From contig DAOVCZ010000075.1 in NCBI GenBank assembly GCA_030669775.1, positions 1 through 8,022 on the forward strand: a stretch of DNA of 8,022 bases. The letters are read 5' to 3'. Of this stretch, positions 1-4,909 are shown piece after piece; positions within the stretch are counted from its first letter, which is position 1, and every line of letters begins with the position of its first letter. The position numbers and the translations under genes were made by a program. The notes under the pieces are model-generated. The model saw nothing but the letters and a program-made list of their open reading frames with translations, made no database searches and was not told where the DNA came from. The DNA is from Chloroflexota bacterium (GTDB lineage Bacteria > Chloroflexota > Anaerolineae > Anaerolineales > UBA4823).

Positions 1-2
1 TG

Positions 3-905
3 TGGGGAGGGTTAATGCTGTTTGTGGCGGCCATGCTGCCTCTGGTACTAGCCAACCGCTGGGTGTATCGGTTCTCAGCTATCCTTGCCGGAGTTGGAAT
101 CGGCTTATTCGTTGATGAGGTGGGTAAATTCATCACCCAAAGCTACGATTACTTTTTCCCACCCGCGGCGCCTATCGTTTACGCTTTCTTTCTGATCTGC
201 GTACTGGTATACCTGCAAATCACCAAGCCGCGCCCCCGCAGTTCCCGCAGTGAGCTCTATTCAGCTCTCGAGATGATGGAGGAGATCCTCGACCACGATC
301 TGGATGCCCATGAACAAAATGAGATCAGAAACAGATTAACCTATGTTATCGATCAAGGTGAAAGCCCTGAGTTTATCCGCCTGGCCGAGGACTTGCTTAA
401 CTACTTCAATGAAGACGAAATTGTCCTTGCTCCAAGCCCACCTGGCAGGCTGCAAGACCTGGCAGCACGTTTGCAGGAATTCGAAGTCAAATACCTTGAT
501 CGAGAACGTCTTCGTACCCTCCTGGTTTTAGGATTAGGAATTCTAGGGCTGATATCTGTCTTCATACCAGCTCTCTCGCTAATTAATCTCACCATAAATC
601 CAGGTAGAGAACCGGCTGCAGAACTTTATTGGTATATAGCGTTGCAGGTTGTCCAGATATTGACCGGCTTATTATTGATCTTGGGTGCTGGAATGCTCTG
701 GAAAGGTAGCGAATTAAAAGGATTGCGGGTCAGCTATATCACTTTATTGGTCTACCTGACCATGGTGGATTTGTATTTGTTTTATTATTATCAATTCGCC
801 ACTATCCTGGCCGCCATTTTCCAGTTCGTCTTACTGTTAGCTGTCCTGCATTACCAACAAAGCTATCTAAGTGAACAGGATAAAGACCACCAATCAATGG
901 ATTGA
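3..905 (+). CDS. Polytopic membrane protein of unknown function, probably cut at its 5' end
   Basis: I do not recognise the family. The reading frame is open to the window edge (W-G-G-L before the first ATG at 15), and those residues complete the first hydrophobic helix, so the true start is probably upstream. A start at ATG 15 is possible, because GGAGG at 6-10 lies 4 bases before it, but it would leave a helix with no N-terminal cap. Counting from that ATG, hydrophobic segments lie near 1-13, 19-41 (interrupted by the charged run DEVGKF), 51-69, 167-194, 202-228 and 235-281, the last long enough for two helices. Residues about 70-165 form a charged, soluble, probably cytoplasmic insert rich in Glu, Asp and Arg. 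It ends with a hydrophilic tail. The next gene is convergent, so nothing downstream is co-transcribed. No catalytic motif is visible. The gene itself is secure, its role unknown. Confidence 0.8.
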   Translation, partial: WGGLMLFVAAMLPLVLANRWVYRFSAILAGVGIGLFVDEVGKFITQSYDYFFPPAAPIVYAFFLICVLVYLQITKPRPRSSRSELYSALEMMEEILDHDLDAHEQNEIRNRLTYVIDQGESPEFIRLAEDLLNYFNEDEIVLAPSPPGRLQDLAARLQEFEVKYLDRERLRTLLVLGLGILGLISVFIPALSLINLTINPGREPAAELYWYIALQVVQILTGLLLILGAGMLWKGSELKGLRVSYITLLVYLTMVDLYLFYYYQFATILAAIFQFVLLLAVLHYQQSYLSEQDKDHQSMD

Positions 906-1022
906 CCCGAAACTCGCACAAATTGCATGCCTGTACGCAAAATCAAATTCAAATATCTTTTAATTTCTTCATCCCGCATCAATTATCCGCGATGGTGTGC
1001 ATTTTCGCTTATCAAATAAACT

Positions 1023-1709
1023 TCAGAATTCCTTCATTTTCCTTCTGGTTTGTAAGACCATCCTGGTGAATTCAATTGTGTGTTTCAGTGGTTGGATATG
1101 GCTGCCTTCTCCACTGTAAATGGTACGGATCGGCACCCATCCTAGTGTATATCCTTTTTGAATGCAGACCACGATCATCTCCACTTCGAATTCAAATCCC
1201 GATTCATGGCTTCCAAGGACCGCCTCCATCATTCTACGACTGATCATCCGGTATCCAGATTGGTTATCACCGATCGGTTGACCCACTGCCCATGAGAAGC
1301 TCCACTTCCCGAGAGTATTTGCCAACCGCCGGATGGTTGGAATTTGGCTGAAATCACGTTCGCCAATGATTAAATCTGCTCGGCTCTGTTGGTAAGCTCG
1401 CACAAAGGTCGGGATATCCTCTGGATCATGTTGTCCGTCCGCGTCCAGGGTTACACCAGCCTGGTAGCCAGCCTCGATCGCATGTTCAAATCCCTTTCTC
1501 AAAGCGGCACCTTTTCCCTGGTTGGGTACTTGGTGTAAAACTTTAGCCCCACTGCTTTCTGCTATTCGCGCAGTTTCATCACTCGAGCCATCATCAATTA
1601 CCAGTACAGGCAGCTGAGTTAGAGTTGAGGAAATCACCCGACCGATCTTTTCCGCTTCATTATAAGCAGGGATAATTGCCAAGATATTCACTGAGTCAGA
1701 CTGATCCAT
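1023..1709 (-). CDS. Glycosyltransferase family 2, dolichyl-phosphate-mannose-synthase-like
   Basis: A 228-residue GT-A fold glycosyltransferase without membrane segments, expected on the cytoplasmic side and transferring a sugar from a nucleotide donor, often to polyprenyl phosphate. Visible family motifs in order: IPAYNE at 13-18, DDGSSD at 39-44 (nucleotide binding), NQGKGAALRKGF at 63-74, the metal-binding DADGQ at 89-93 followed by HDPEDI, QSGYR at 150-154 and FEFEVEM at 172-178. Motif order and length match short DPM1/DPG-synthase-like bacterial proteins. It lacks the C-terminal membrane helices of the longer forms, and donor and acceptor cannot be told from sequence. The ATG start is preceded by GGAAAGG (1720-1726) with a 10-base spacer, and a plausible promoter lies further upstream. 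It is monocistronic here: gene 1 converges on it and a divergent gene lies upstream. A role in surface glycan or glycolipid synthesis is inference. Confidence 0.93.
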   Translation of the reverse strand: MDQSDSVNILAIIPAYNEAEKIGRVISSTLTQLPVLVIDDGSSDETARIAESSGAKVLHQVPNQGKGAALRKGFEHAIEAGYQAGVTLDADGQHDPEDIPTFVRAYQQSRADLIIGERDFSQIPTIRRLANTLGKWSFSWAVGQPIGDNQSGYRMISRRMMEAVLGSHESGFEFEVEMIVVCIQKGYTLGWVPIRTIYSGEGSHIQPLKHTIEFTRMVLQTRRKMKEF

Positions 1710-1739
1710 CTAATTTATACCTTTCCAGCTTTGTGATTT

Positions 1740-1769
1740 ATGATAATTGATATTCTGCCATAATATCAA
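1740..1769 (-). promoter_or_regulatory. Predicted sigma-70-type promoter for the glycosyltransferase gene
   Basis: Reading the minus strand, TTGATA (1764-1769) and TATCAT (1740-1745) are separated by 18 bases. The -10 lies about 30 bases upstream of the start codon, leaving a short leader that contains the GGAAAGG ribosome site. Each element has two mismatches or fewer to consensus. The -35 box sits inside two palindromes, which suggests repressor control. Prediction from sequence only. Confidence 0.45.
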
Positions 1770-1770
1770 T
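1746..1770. promoter_or_regulatory. Perfect 9-bp inverted repeat, candidate operator
   Basis: ATTGATATT (1746-1754) and AATATCAAT (1762-1770) are exact reverse complements around a 7-base spacer. The repeat fills the spacer and -35 box of the predicted glycosyltransferase promoter. No T-tract follows on either strand, so it does not look like a terminator. Which protein binds is unknown. Confidence 0.45.
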
Positions 1771-1787
1771 GGTACTACCAGTGATAT
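1763..1787. promoter_or_regulatory. 25-bp near-perfect palindrome, possible GntR/FadR-type operator
   Basis: Centred on C1775, twelve positions on each side pair with only one mismatch (1769/1781). The core TGGTACTACCA (1770-1780) fits the TGGT-N3-ACCA half-site pattern bound by FadR/PdhR-type GntR regulators. It overlaps the right arm of the neighbouring 9-bp inverted repeat and touches the -35 box of the glycosyltransferase promoter. The GntR link is inference: no such regulator is encoded in the window. Confidence 0.45.
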
Positions 1788-1817
1788 ACGCAATCTTGGT
1801 GCTCATCAACGAGAAAT

Positions 1818-1847
1818 TTGTGACATAATTGTTATCGATGGTGTAAT
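1818..1847 (+). promoter_or_regulatory. Weak candidate promoter for the DUF998-like gene
   Basis: TTGTGA (1818-1823) and TGTAAT (1842-1847) are 18 bases apart on the plus strand, about 100 bases upstream of the start codon. The match is modest, and other placements in this AT-rich stretch are possible. Confidence 0.25.
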
Positions 1848-1935
1848 TCCTTTATCTGGAGCAACAATGGGGACCGTATTTACAGAAAGTACACTTTAAT
1901 TGGCAATTAGGTTCCATGGAATTGTGATTCTGGAT

Positions 1936-1940
1936 GGAGA
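1936..1940 (+). promoter_or_regulatory. Ribosome binding site that decides the DUF998-like start
   Basis: GGAGA ends 4 bases before ATG 1945. The longer alternative, a TTG at 1900, has no Shine-Dalgarno sequence and adds 15 residues with no family character. A second ATG at 1957 would be 16 bases from this site, which is too far. Confidence 0.6.
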
Positions 1941-1944
1941 TTAC

Positions 1945-2679
1945 ATGGATTGTGCGATGAAACAAAAGCTGCTCTCTTTTGTGATGGATGCCTGCCTCTT
2001 ATTCCTTATCCTAACCACCCTCTCTATGCTATTTTATCCAGGCGGCACCAGGTCTAATCCAGGGACGGAAGGCTATCTTTTTTTCGAAAACTTCATCAGC
2101 GAGCTCGGATTAACACAGAACTATGCAGGCGGATCGCAAACCGCTTCCTTCTTGCTCTTCACTATCGCCCTTGCGTTAGCTGGATTGGCCTTGGCGCTGT
2201 ACTTTTCCATCGCCCCCTCCCTCTTTTGGGAATCACACCTCACAAGAGCATTGAGCTTGGTCGGATCCTTTTTTGGGATCATTTCAGGGCTGTCGTTTAT
2301 TGGAGTGGCTTTCACCCCTGCCAATCTTTACCTGACTCCACACCGCCTGTTTGTGCAGCTGGCTTTCGTCACTTTTTTCATCGCAGTTGCTTTCTACGCC
2401 ATCGCCATCATTCTTAATCCAATCTTCCCAAACTTGTATGCCTGGGTTAATATCGCTTTCGGTGTGCTTCTGGGGATTTATATCTGGTTACTTTTCAATG
2501 GACCGGGACTCAATACGGAGAACGGTTTAATCATCCAGGTGACTGGTCAGAAGATCATCACCTATGCAGCGATCATCTGCATGTTTGTTACAGCTTATGG
2601 TTCCCGCAACGCAGTGATTATTCGTTCCAAAGAGATCGGACAAGAGAAACGGGTGGAACACCGGTTGGCAAGTGGCTAG
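1945..2679 (+). CDS. DUF998-like integral membrane protein
   Basis: A 244-residue protein with about six hydrophobic segments (roughly 9-31, 66-92, 101-124, 139-160, 168-186 and 202-220). The motif ENFISELG at 48-55, after the first helix and a short extracytoplasmic loop, and the segment GVAFTPANLYLTPHR between helices 3 and 4 resemble the conserved acidic 'SDLG' and 'P-x-D...H' positions of the DUF998 family, whose biochemical role is not established. The family match is by eye. Here Asn replaces the usual Asp in PAN. The start is ATG 1945 because of the GGAGA in front of it. The basic C-terminal tail is probably cytoplasmic. Its stop codon overlaps the stop of the convergent regulator gene. 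Upstream it diverges from the glycosyltransferase gene and may share control sites with it. It could instead belong to another small multipass family. Confidence 0.8.
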   Translation: MDCAMKQKLLSFVMDACLLFLILTTLSMLFYPGGTRSNPGTEGYLFFENFISELGLTQNYAGGSQTASFLLFTIALALAGLALALYFSIAPSLFWESHLTRALSLVGSFFGIISGLSFIGVAFTPANLYLTPHRLFVQLAFVTFFIAVAFYAIAIILNPIFPNLYAWVNIAFGVLLGIYIWLLFNGPGLNTENGLIIQVTGQKIITYAAIICMFVTAYGSRNAVIIRSKEIGQEKRVEHRLASG

Positions 2680-3146
2680 GGGGTCAATTCCCCCTGCCTC
2701 GATGCTTCCCGTTCTTTTCCGGTTACGTTCGCCTCCGCCCAGGCACTGAAATCCCAATCACCTAAAACCTGGCGCAGTTCGCTCTTACTGCGCAGGTTGA
2801 ACTTGGCGAGCACATTACGCACATGGGTTTTAACCGTCTCGGGCGAGATCATCAGGCATTTAGCGATCTCAACATTGGTCAAGTTAAGACAAGTTAAAGC
2901 GCTCACTTCCTGTTCGCGCGGGGTGAGTACATGCCAGCGGCGCAAATTGGTTTCCGCTGCCTGGTGGCGGGCGATGGCGTTCGTCAGCAGGTCGGCTGCA
3001 ATTTCATCCTCGGGGCGCAGCTCACGCCGCGCCAGATCTTGCAAGGCACGGCCGATCTCACCCTCCAGACGCATAATCCGGCTGGCGAAGATCAACGAGC
3101 GCAGCGCACGCCGCAGGTAAGCCCACAATGCCAGATGAGGTTTCAT
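2676..3146 (-). CDS. LuxR-type helix-turn-helix transcriptional regulator without a receiver domain
   Basis: A 156-residue protein with a clear C-terminal LuxR/GerE DNA-binding domain at about 74-128: LTPREQEV at 74-81, the scaffold NVEIAKCLMISPETVKTHV with the recognition helix around 101-112, and LAKFNLRSKSEL. The N-terminal 70 residues are predicted helical (ALWAYLRRALRSLI, then Glu/Arg/Leu-rich helices). They show no phospho-acceptor receiver, PAS or autoinducer-binding signature, so the signal is unknown. The frame runs on to a TTG at 3227, but that codon lies inside the -35 box of a strong predicted promoter, so ATG 3146 is chosen. Its ribosome site is poor (GGGAAAG, 10-base spacer). 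The gene is richer in GC (a sampled line is 63 % against 45 % in the cyclase gene). It is divergent from the LTD genes, making itself and those genes the obvious candidate targets. Confidence 0.88.
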   Translation of the reverse strand: MKPHLALWAYLRRALRSLIFASRIMRLEGEIGRALQDLARRELRPEDEIAADLLTNAIARHQAAETNLRRWHVLTPREQEVSALTCLNLTNVEIAKCLMISPETVKTHVRNVLAKFNLRSKSELRQVLGDWDFSAWAEANVTGKEREASRQGELTP

Positions 3147-3174
3147 TTCCAAGCAGCTTTCCCATTCACCGAAA

Positions 3175-3188
3175 AGAACATTTGTTCT
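3175..3188. promoter_or_regulatory. LexA (SOS)-like box just downstream of the regulator promoter
   Basis: AGAAC-N4-GTTCT is a perfect 5-bp inverted repeat. On the minus strand the core reads GAACAAATGTTC, which fits the Gram-positive-type LexA consensus GAACRNRYGTTC at every position. From the predicted start near 3192 it covers about +5 to +18, where a bound repressor would block transcription. The consensus is established for Bacillus and reported for the Chloroflexota genus Dehalococcoides. Use by this organism is inference. Confidence 0.5.
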
Positions 3189-3198
3189 ATTTATTGCG

Positions 3199-3227
3199 AT
3201 TGTACCGCAGCACTTTTCCCCTGTCAA
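3199..3227 (-). promoter_or_regulatory. Strong sigma-70-type promoter for the LuxR-type regulator
   Basis: On the minus strand TTGACA (3222-3227) is a perfect -35 box and TACAAT (3199-3204) a -10 box with one mismatch to TATAAT, spaced exactly 17 bases. Transcription should begin near 3192, giving a leader of about 45 bases before ATG 3146. This placement rules out the longer TTG start at 3227. Confidence 0.75.
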
Positions 3228-3238
3228 TAGGAAGTGCT
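3209..3238. promoter_or_regulatory. 30-bp inverted repeat over the regulator -35 box, candidate operator
   Basis: AGCACTT (3209-3215) and AAGTGCT (3232-3238) are exact reverse complements with 16 bases between. Skipping two bases, CC (3218-3219) and GG (3230-3231) extend the symmetry. The arms are about 23 bp apart centre to centre, near two helical turns, and the palindrome encloses the -35 box of the regulator promoter. Autoregulation by the LuxR-type protein is an inference. Confidence 0.4.
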
Positions 3239-3259
3239 CAAAAGCAAGGGAAGGTTTTC

Positions 3260-3289
3260 TTGGGTTCAGGATTCAATCAGGAGTATAAT
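3260..3289 (+). promoter_or_regulatory. Predicted promoter for the first LTD gene
   Basis: TTGGGT (3260-3265) and a perfect TATAAT (3284-3289) are 18 bases apart. Transcription would start near 3296 and give a leader of about 50 bases. It is back to back with the regulator promoter: the two -35 boxes are 32 bases apart. Confidence 0.6.
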
Positions 3290-3300
3290 AAATCACTCCT
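3279..3300. promoter_or_regulatory. Inverted repeat embracing the -10 box of the LTD promoter
   Basis: AGGAGT (3279-3284) and ACTCCT (3295-3300) are exact reverse complements around 10 bases that contain most of the TATAAT box. The position suits a repressor site. It could also be a weak hairpin at the extreme 5' end of the transcript, or chance. Confidence 0.35.
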
Positions 3301-3345
3301 CTGTTTTTCAATAGGACCGTAACGGATGTCGAAAGGAGAAGGCGT

Positions 3346-3909
3346 ATGTCCAGCAAAATTAAATGGGTTCTCGCAGCAGTTATAGCACTAAGTGTAGTGC
3401 TTGTCGCCCAGGCAACCGCGATAAACAATTATTACTTGCCCATCATCTATGTAGGTCCAACGATAACTCCTACACCAACCCCTACGCAAAAACCCACTGA
3501 GTGTATTGTTCAAGTATTCCCTGTTAGTAAATTAAAGGTCTGCTTCACTGACATCGATTACAAACCAACGACCAGCCCGCTGGATGAGTGGGTCACGATA
3601 AAAAACCTTGGTAATGAAGCGGTGGAGATGGAAGGATGGCGCATCGCCAGTGACTACTCCGGGGATTTCAAATATATTTTCCCCGAGTACACACTTAAAA
3701 CAGGTCAAACTGTTAAGGTATGGACGAAATCTGGGAATAATAGCTCAAGTGAGTTATTTATGTCTCCTCCTGCTGGTGCTTTGAAAGAACAAGGGTTTTG
3801 GAAGGATAACGCAGATTGTGGTTATCTGATGGATAATTCTTCACCCCGGCGCAAGATTAACTCATTCTGTTATTCAAGCACCAGATTCTTTGCACCTGCC
3901 GAGGAATAA
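3346..3909 (+). CDS. Secreted lamin-tail-domain (LTD) protein, first of a tandem pair
   Basis: A 187-residue exported protein. The N-terminus is a signal peptide (basic MSSKIK, then a hydrophobic core at 7-21, with AQATA near 21-25 as the likely cleavage region). It is followed by YYLPII at 29-34, a short Thr/Pro linker at 38-51 and an LTD-like beta-sandwich at about 65-176. Diagnostic stretches are PLDEWVTIKNLG (78-89), MEGWRI (95-100), FPEYTLKTGQTVKVWTKSG (112-130) and WKDNADCGYLMD (152-163). Bacterial LTDs occur in extracellular proteins and are thought to mediate binding or anchoring; no enzyme activity is expected. Four cysteines (53, 66, 158, 175) could form two disulfides after export. 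AAGGAG at 3333-3338 lies 7 bases before the ATG. The gene has its own predicted promoter, and its paralogue follows 186 bp downstream. Ligand unknown. Confidence 0.88.
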   Translation: MSSKIKWVLAAVIALSVVLVAQATAINNYYLPIIYVGPTITPTPTPTQKPTECIVQVFPVSKLKVCFTDIDYKPTTSPLDEWVTIKNLGNEAVEMEGWRIASDYSGDFKYIFPEYTLKTGQTVKVWTKSGNNSSSELFMSPPAGALKEQGFWKDNADCGYLMDNSSPRRKINSFCYSSTRFFAPAEE

Positions 3910-3915
3910 CCCCCA

Positions 3916-4040
3916 CAGCGCGCTGAGCGAAACATAGTGTAGTCGAAGCGTCCAGGTAAGAACATAGTGCAGTTGAAGCGTGCGAACCAGAATGAAGTGT
4001 AATCGCAGCGTCTGGGCAAGAATCACGTAATCGAGGAACG
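3916..4040. repeat. Tandem 30-bp-period degenerate repeats with a REP-like core
   Basis: Three copies in exact 30-bp register (3931-3960, 3961-3990, 3991-4020) and a decayed fourth (4021-4040). Conserved positions are the opening AA(C)ATAGTG(T/C)AGT(C/T)GAAGCGT, with a variable last ten bases that mostly end in AAG or CAG. Just before the first copy is the perfect palindrome CAGCGCGCTG (3916-3925) and TGAGCG. Together the pieces resemble the common intergenic element CGCTGAGCG-x-AGTCGAAGCG, here with ATAGTGT inserted and the unit multiplied. Because 30 is divisible by three, spurious minus-strand frames through it show ten-residue repeats. It fills most of the gap between the two LTD genes. 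Confidence 0.75.
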
Positions 4041-4095
4041 ATAACAGTAAAGGGTACCATCCTAAAAACAATATTGCTCCGCCCATAAGGTCTCA

Positions 4096-4716
4096 ATGAA
4101 AGGATCACCCCTCAATAAAACCTCCTCCACGCTTTTAAAGTGGCTTCTAGCCCTCCTCCTGGGCACAGGATTAGTATTCATCGCCCGGGCATCCATTCAA
4201 TCTACCTTTTACCTCCCACTGATCTCATATCAGGAAATGACAGAAACACCGACACCGTCGCAAACCCCCACCGTGACAGGCACAATTACCATCACACCCA
4301 CAGCCACCGTCACTGGAACTCTCCCCACACCAACCCAAACCCACACACCAACTCCAACCGCGACTCTTGTACCTGGTGTCTTCATCGTCGATATTGAATT
4401 TGCCCCGGAAACCCACCCACTCGACGAATATGTGACCATTCGCAACCAGACTGGAAAGTTTATCCCAATGGAAGGCTGGACACTGCGAGACGAGAACCAA
4501 AATACCTTTACTTTTCCGCGCTACACCCTGACCTCATGGAAAACCGTAAAAGTTTGGACCAAAGCCGGGACCATCGATCCAGAAAACCTATATTGGGGCA
4601 GAATTGAACCTGTATGGAACGATCATGGAGATTGTGCCTATCTACGAGATGATGAAAACAAGCTGGTTGATAGTGAATGTTACGGAGCACTTAGATTGAT
4701 CCAGATTTTCCCATAA
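4096..4716 (+). CDS. Secreted lamin-tail-domain (LTD) protein, second of a tandem pair
   Basis: A 206-residue exported paralogue of the preceding gene product. It has a signal peptide or anchor (basic and polar 1-16, hydrophobic 17-30), FYLPLI at 38-43, a Thr/Pro-rich linker of about 45 residues (49-93, with many TPT units) and the LTD at about 96-196. Shared stretches are PLDEYVTIRNQTG (108-120), MEGWTLRD (125-132), FPRYTLTSWKTVKVWTKAG (140-158), WNDHGDCAYLRDD (174-186) and SECY (193-196). Only the cysteine pair common to both proteins (180 and 195) is present; the extra N-terminal pair of its neighbour is missing. The linker is over three times longer, which would place the domain farther from the surface. 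TAAGG (4086-4090) precedes the ATG by 5 bases. I see no clear promoter, so read-through from the first LTD gene is likely. Confidence 0.88.
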   Translation: MKGSPLNKTSSTLLKWLLALLLGTGLVFIARASIQSTFYLPLISYQEMTETPTPSQTPTVTGTITITPTATVTGTLPTPTQTHTPTPTATLVPGVFIVDIEFAPETHPLDEYVTIRNQTGKFIPMEGWTLRDENQNTFTFPRYTLTSWKTVKVWTKAGTIDPENLYWGRIEPVWNDHGDCAYLRDDENKLVDSECYGALRLIQIFP

Positions 4717-4749
4717 AAGGCACGACCAACACCCTCACACAACAAAAAC

Positions 4750-4769
4750 GGCCGGGTGTAATACCGGCC
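4750..4769 (+). terminator. Stem-loop downstream of the second LTD gene, probable terminator
   Basis: GGCCGG (4750-4755) and CCGGCC (4764-4769) form a perfect 6-bp GC stem with an 8-base loop, 33 bases after the LTD stop codon. The following sequence, TGAGATTTATTG, is only moderately T-rich, so termination may be partial. Confidence 0.5.
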
Positions 4770-4787
4770 TGAGATTTATTGACTTAA

Positions 4788-4830
4788 ACGCCTGCCGCCT
4801 GGTAAAGGAGAGAAATCCAGGCGGCGGCGT
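4788..4830. other. Very stable GC-rich hairpin with a Shine-Dalgarno-like loop
   Basis: Arms at 4788-4802 and 4817-4830 pair over 14 bp with one bulged T (4793). The 14-base loop holds AAAGGAG (4804-4810). No T-tract follows on the plus strand, while AGGAGG appears three bases beyond the stem (4833-4838). It could be a second terminator, an mRNA stabiliser or part of a structured RNA; the sequence alone does not decide. Confidence 0.55.
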
Positions 4831-4849
4831 GCAGGAGGGAGAAGTAGGA

Positions 4850-4909
4850 ATGAAGGAGCCAGGTACCAATAAAATGCTCACTAGGGTGATGTCAGTTTTT
4901 CCTTATTAA
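4850..4909 (+). CDS. Possible 19-residue leader-type peptide
   Basis: A short ORF opens at ATG 4850 and ends at TAA 4907, reading MKEPGTNKMLTRVMSVFPY. It is preceded by a full AGGAGG (4833-4838, 11-base spacer) and by TAGGA directly before the ATG, a translation signal stronger than those of most long genes here. Its end falls inside a long-range stem (4884-4891 with 4944-4951), which is reminiscent of attenuator layouts. No clusters of one amino acid codon are seen. It may equally be chance within a purine-rich RNA. Confidence 0.2.
   Translation: MKEPGTNKMLTRVMSVFPY

Noticed and set aside
906..1022. Bidirectional terminator between the convergent first gene and the glycosyltransferase gene
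   Set aside because: Only a 4-bp TTGC/GCAA pairing could be found in this 117-bp AT-rich gap, too weak to call.
1900..1944. 15-residue extension of the DUF998-like protein from TTG 1900
   Set aside because: There is no ribosome site before the TTG, while ATG 1945 has GGAGA at a good distance.
3147..3227. 27-residue N-terminal extension of the LuxR-type protein from TTG 3227
   Set aside because: The TTG is part of a perfect TTGACA -35 box, and the extension would lie upstream of the predicted transcription start.
2797..3230. Plus-strand ORFs opposite the LuxR-type gene (107 and 99 residues)
   Set aside because: The minus-strand frame carries an unmistakable LuxR HTH; the plus frames are GC-driven antisense shadows rich in Arg, Ser and Cys.
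3931..4040. Possible CRISPR array, because the repeats have 30-bp spacing
   Set aside because: The copies are directly adjacent with no unique spacers and vary internally, and no cas gene is present.
3857..4108. Minus-strand open frames (83 and 70 residues) showing ten-residue repeats such as TLRLHF and ASTALC
   Set aside because: They are products of the 30-bp DNA repeat, whose length is divisible by three. They overlap the end of the first LTD gene and lack a ribosome site, and the composition is not protein-like.
4225..4500. Minus-strand ORFs (91 and 71 residues) opposite the second LTD gene
   Set aside because: Their Val/Gly-rich and Cys/Gly-rich composition mirrors the Thr/Pro codons of the LTD linker on the plus strand.
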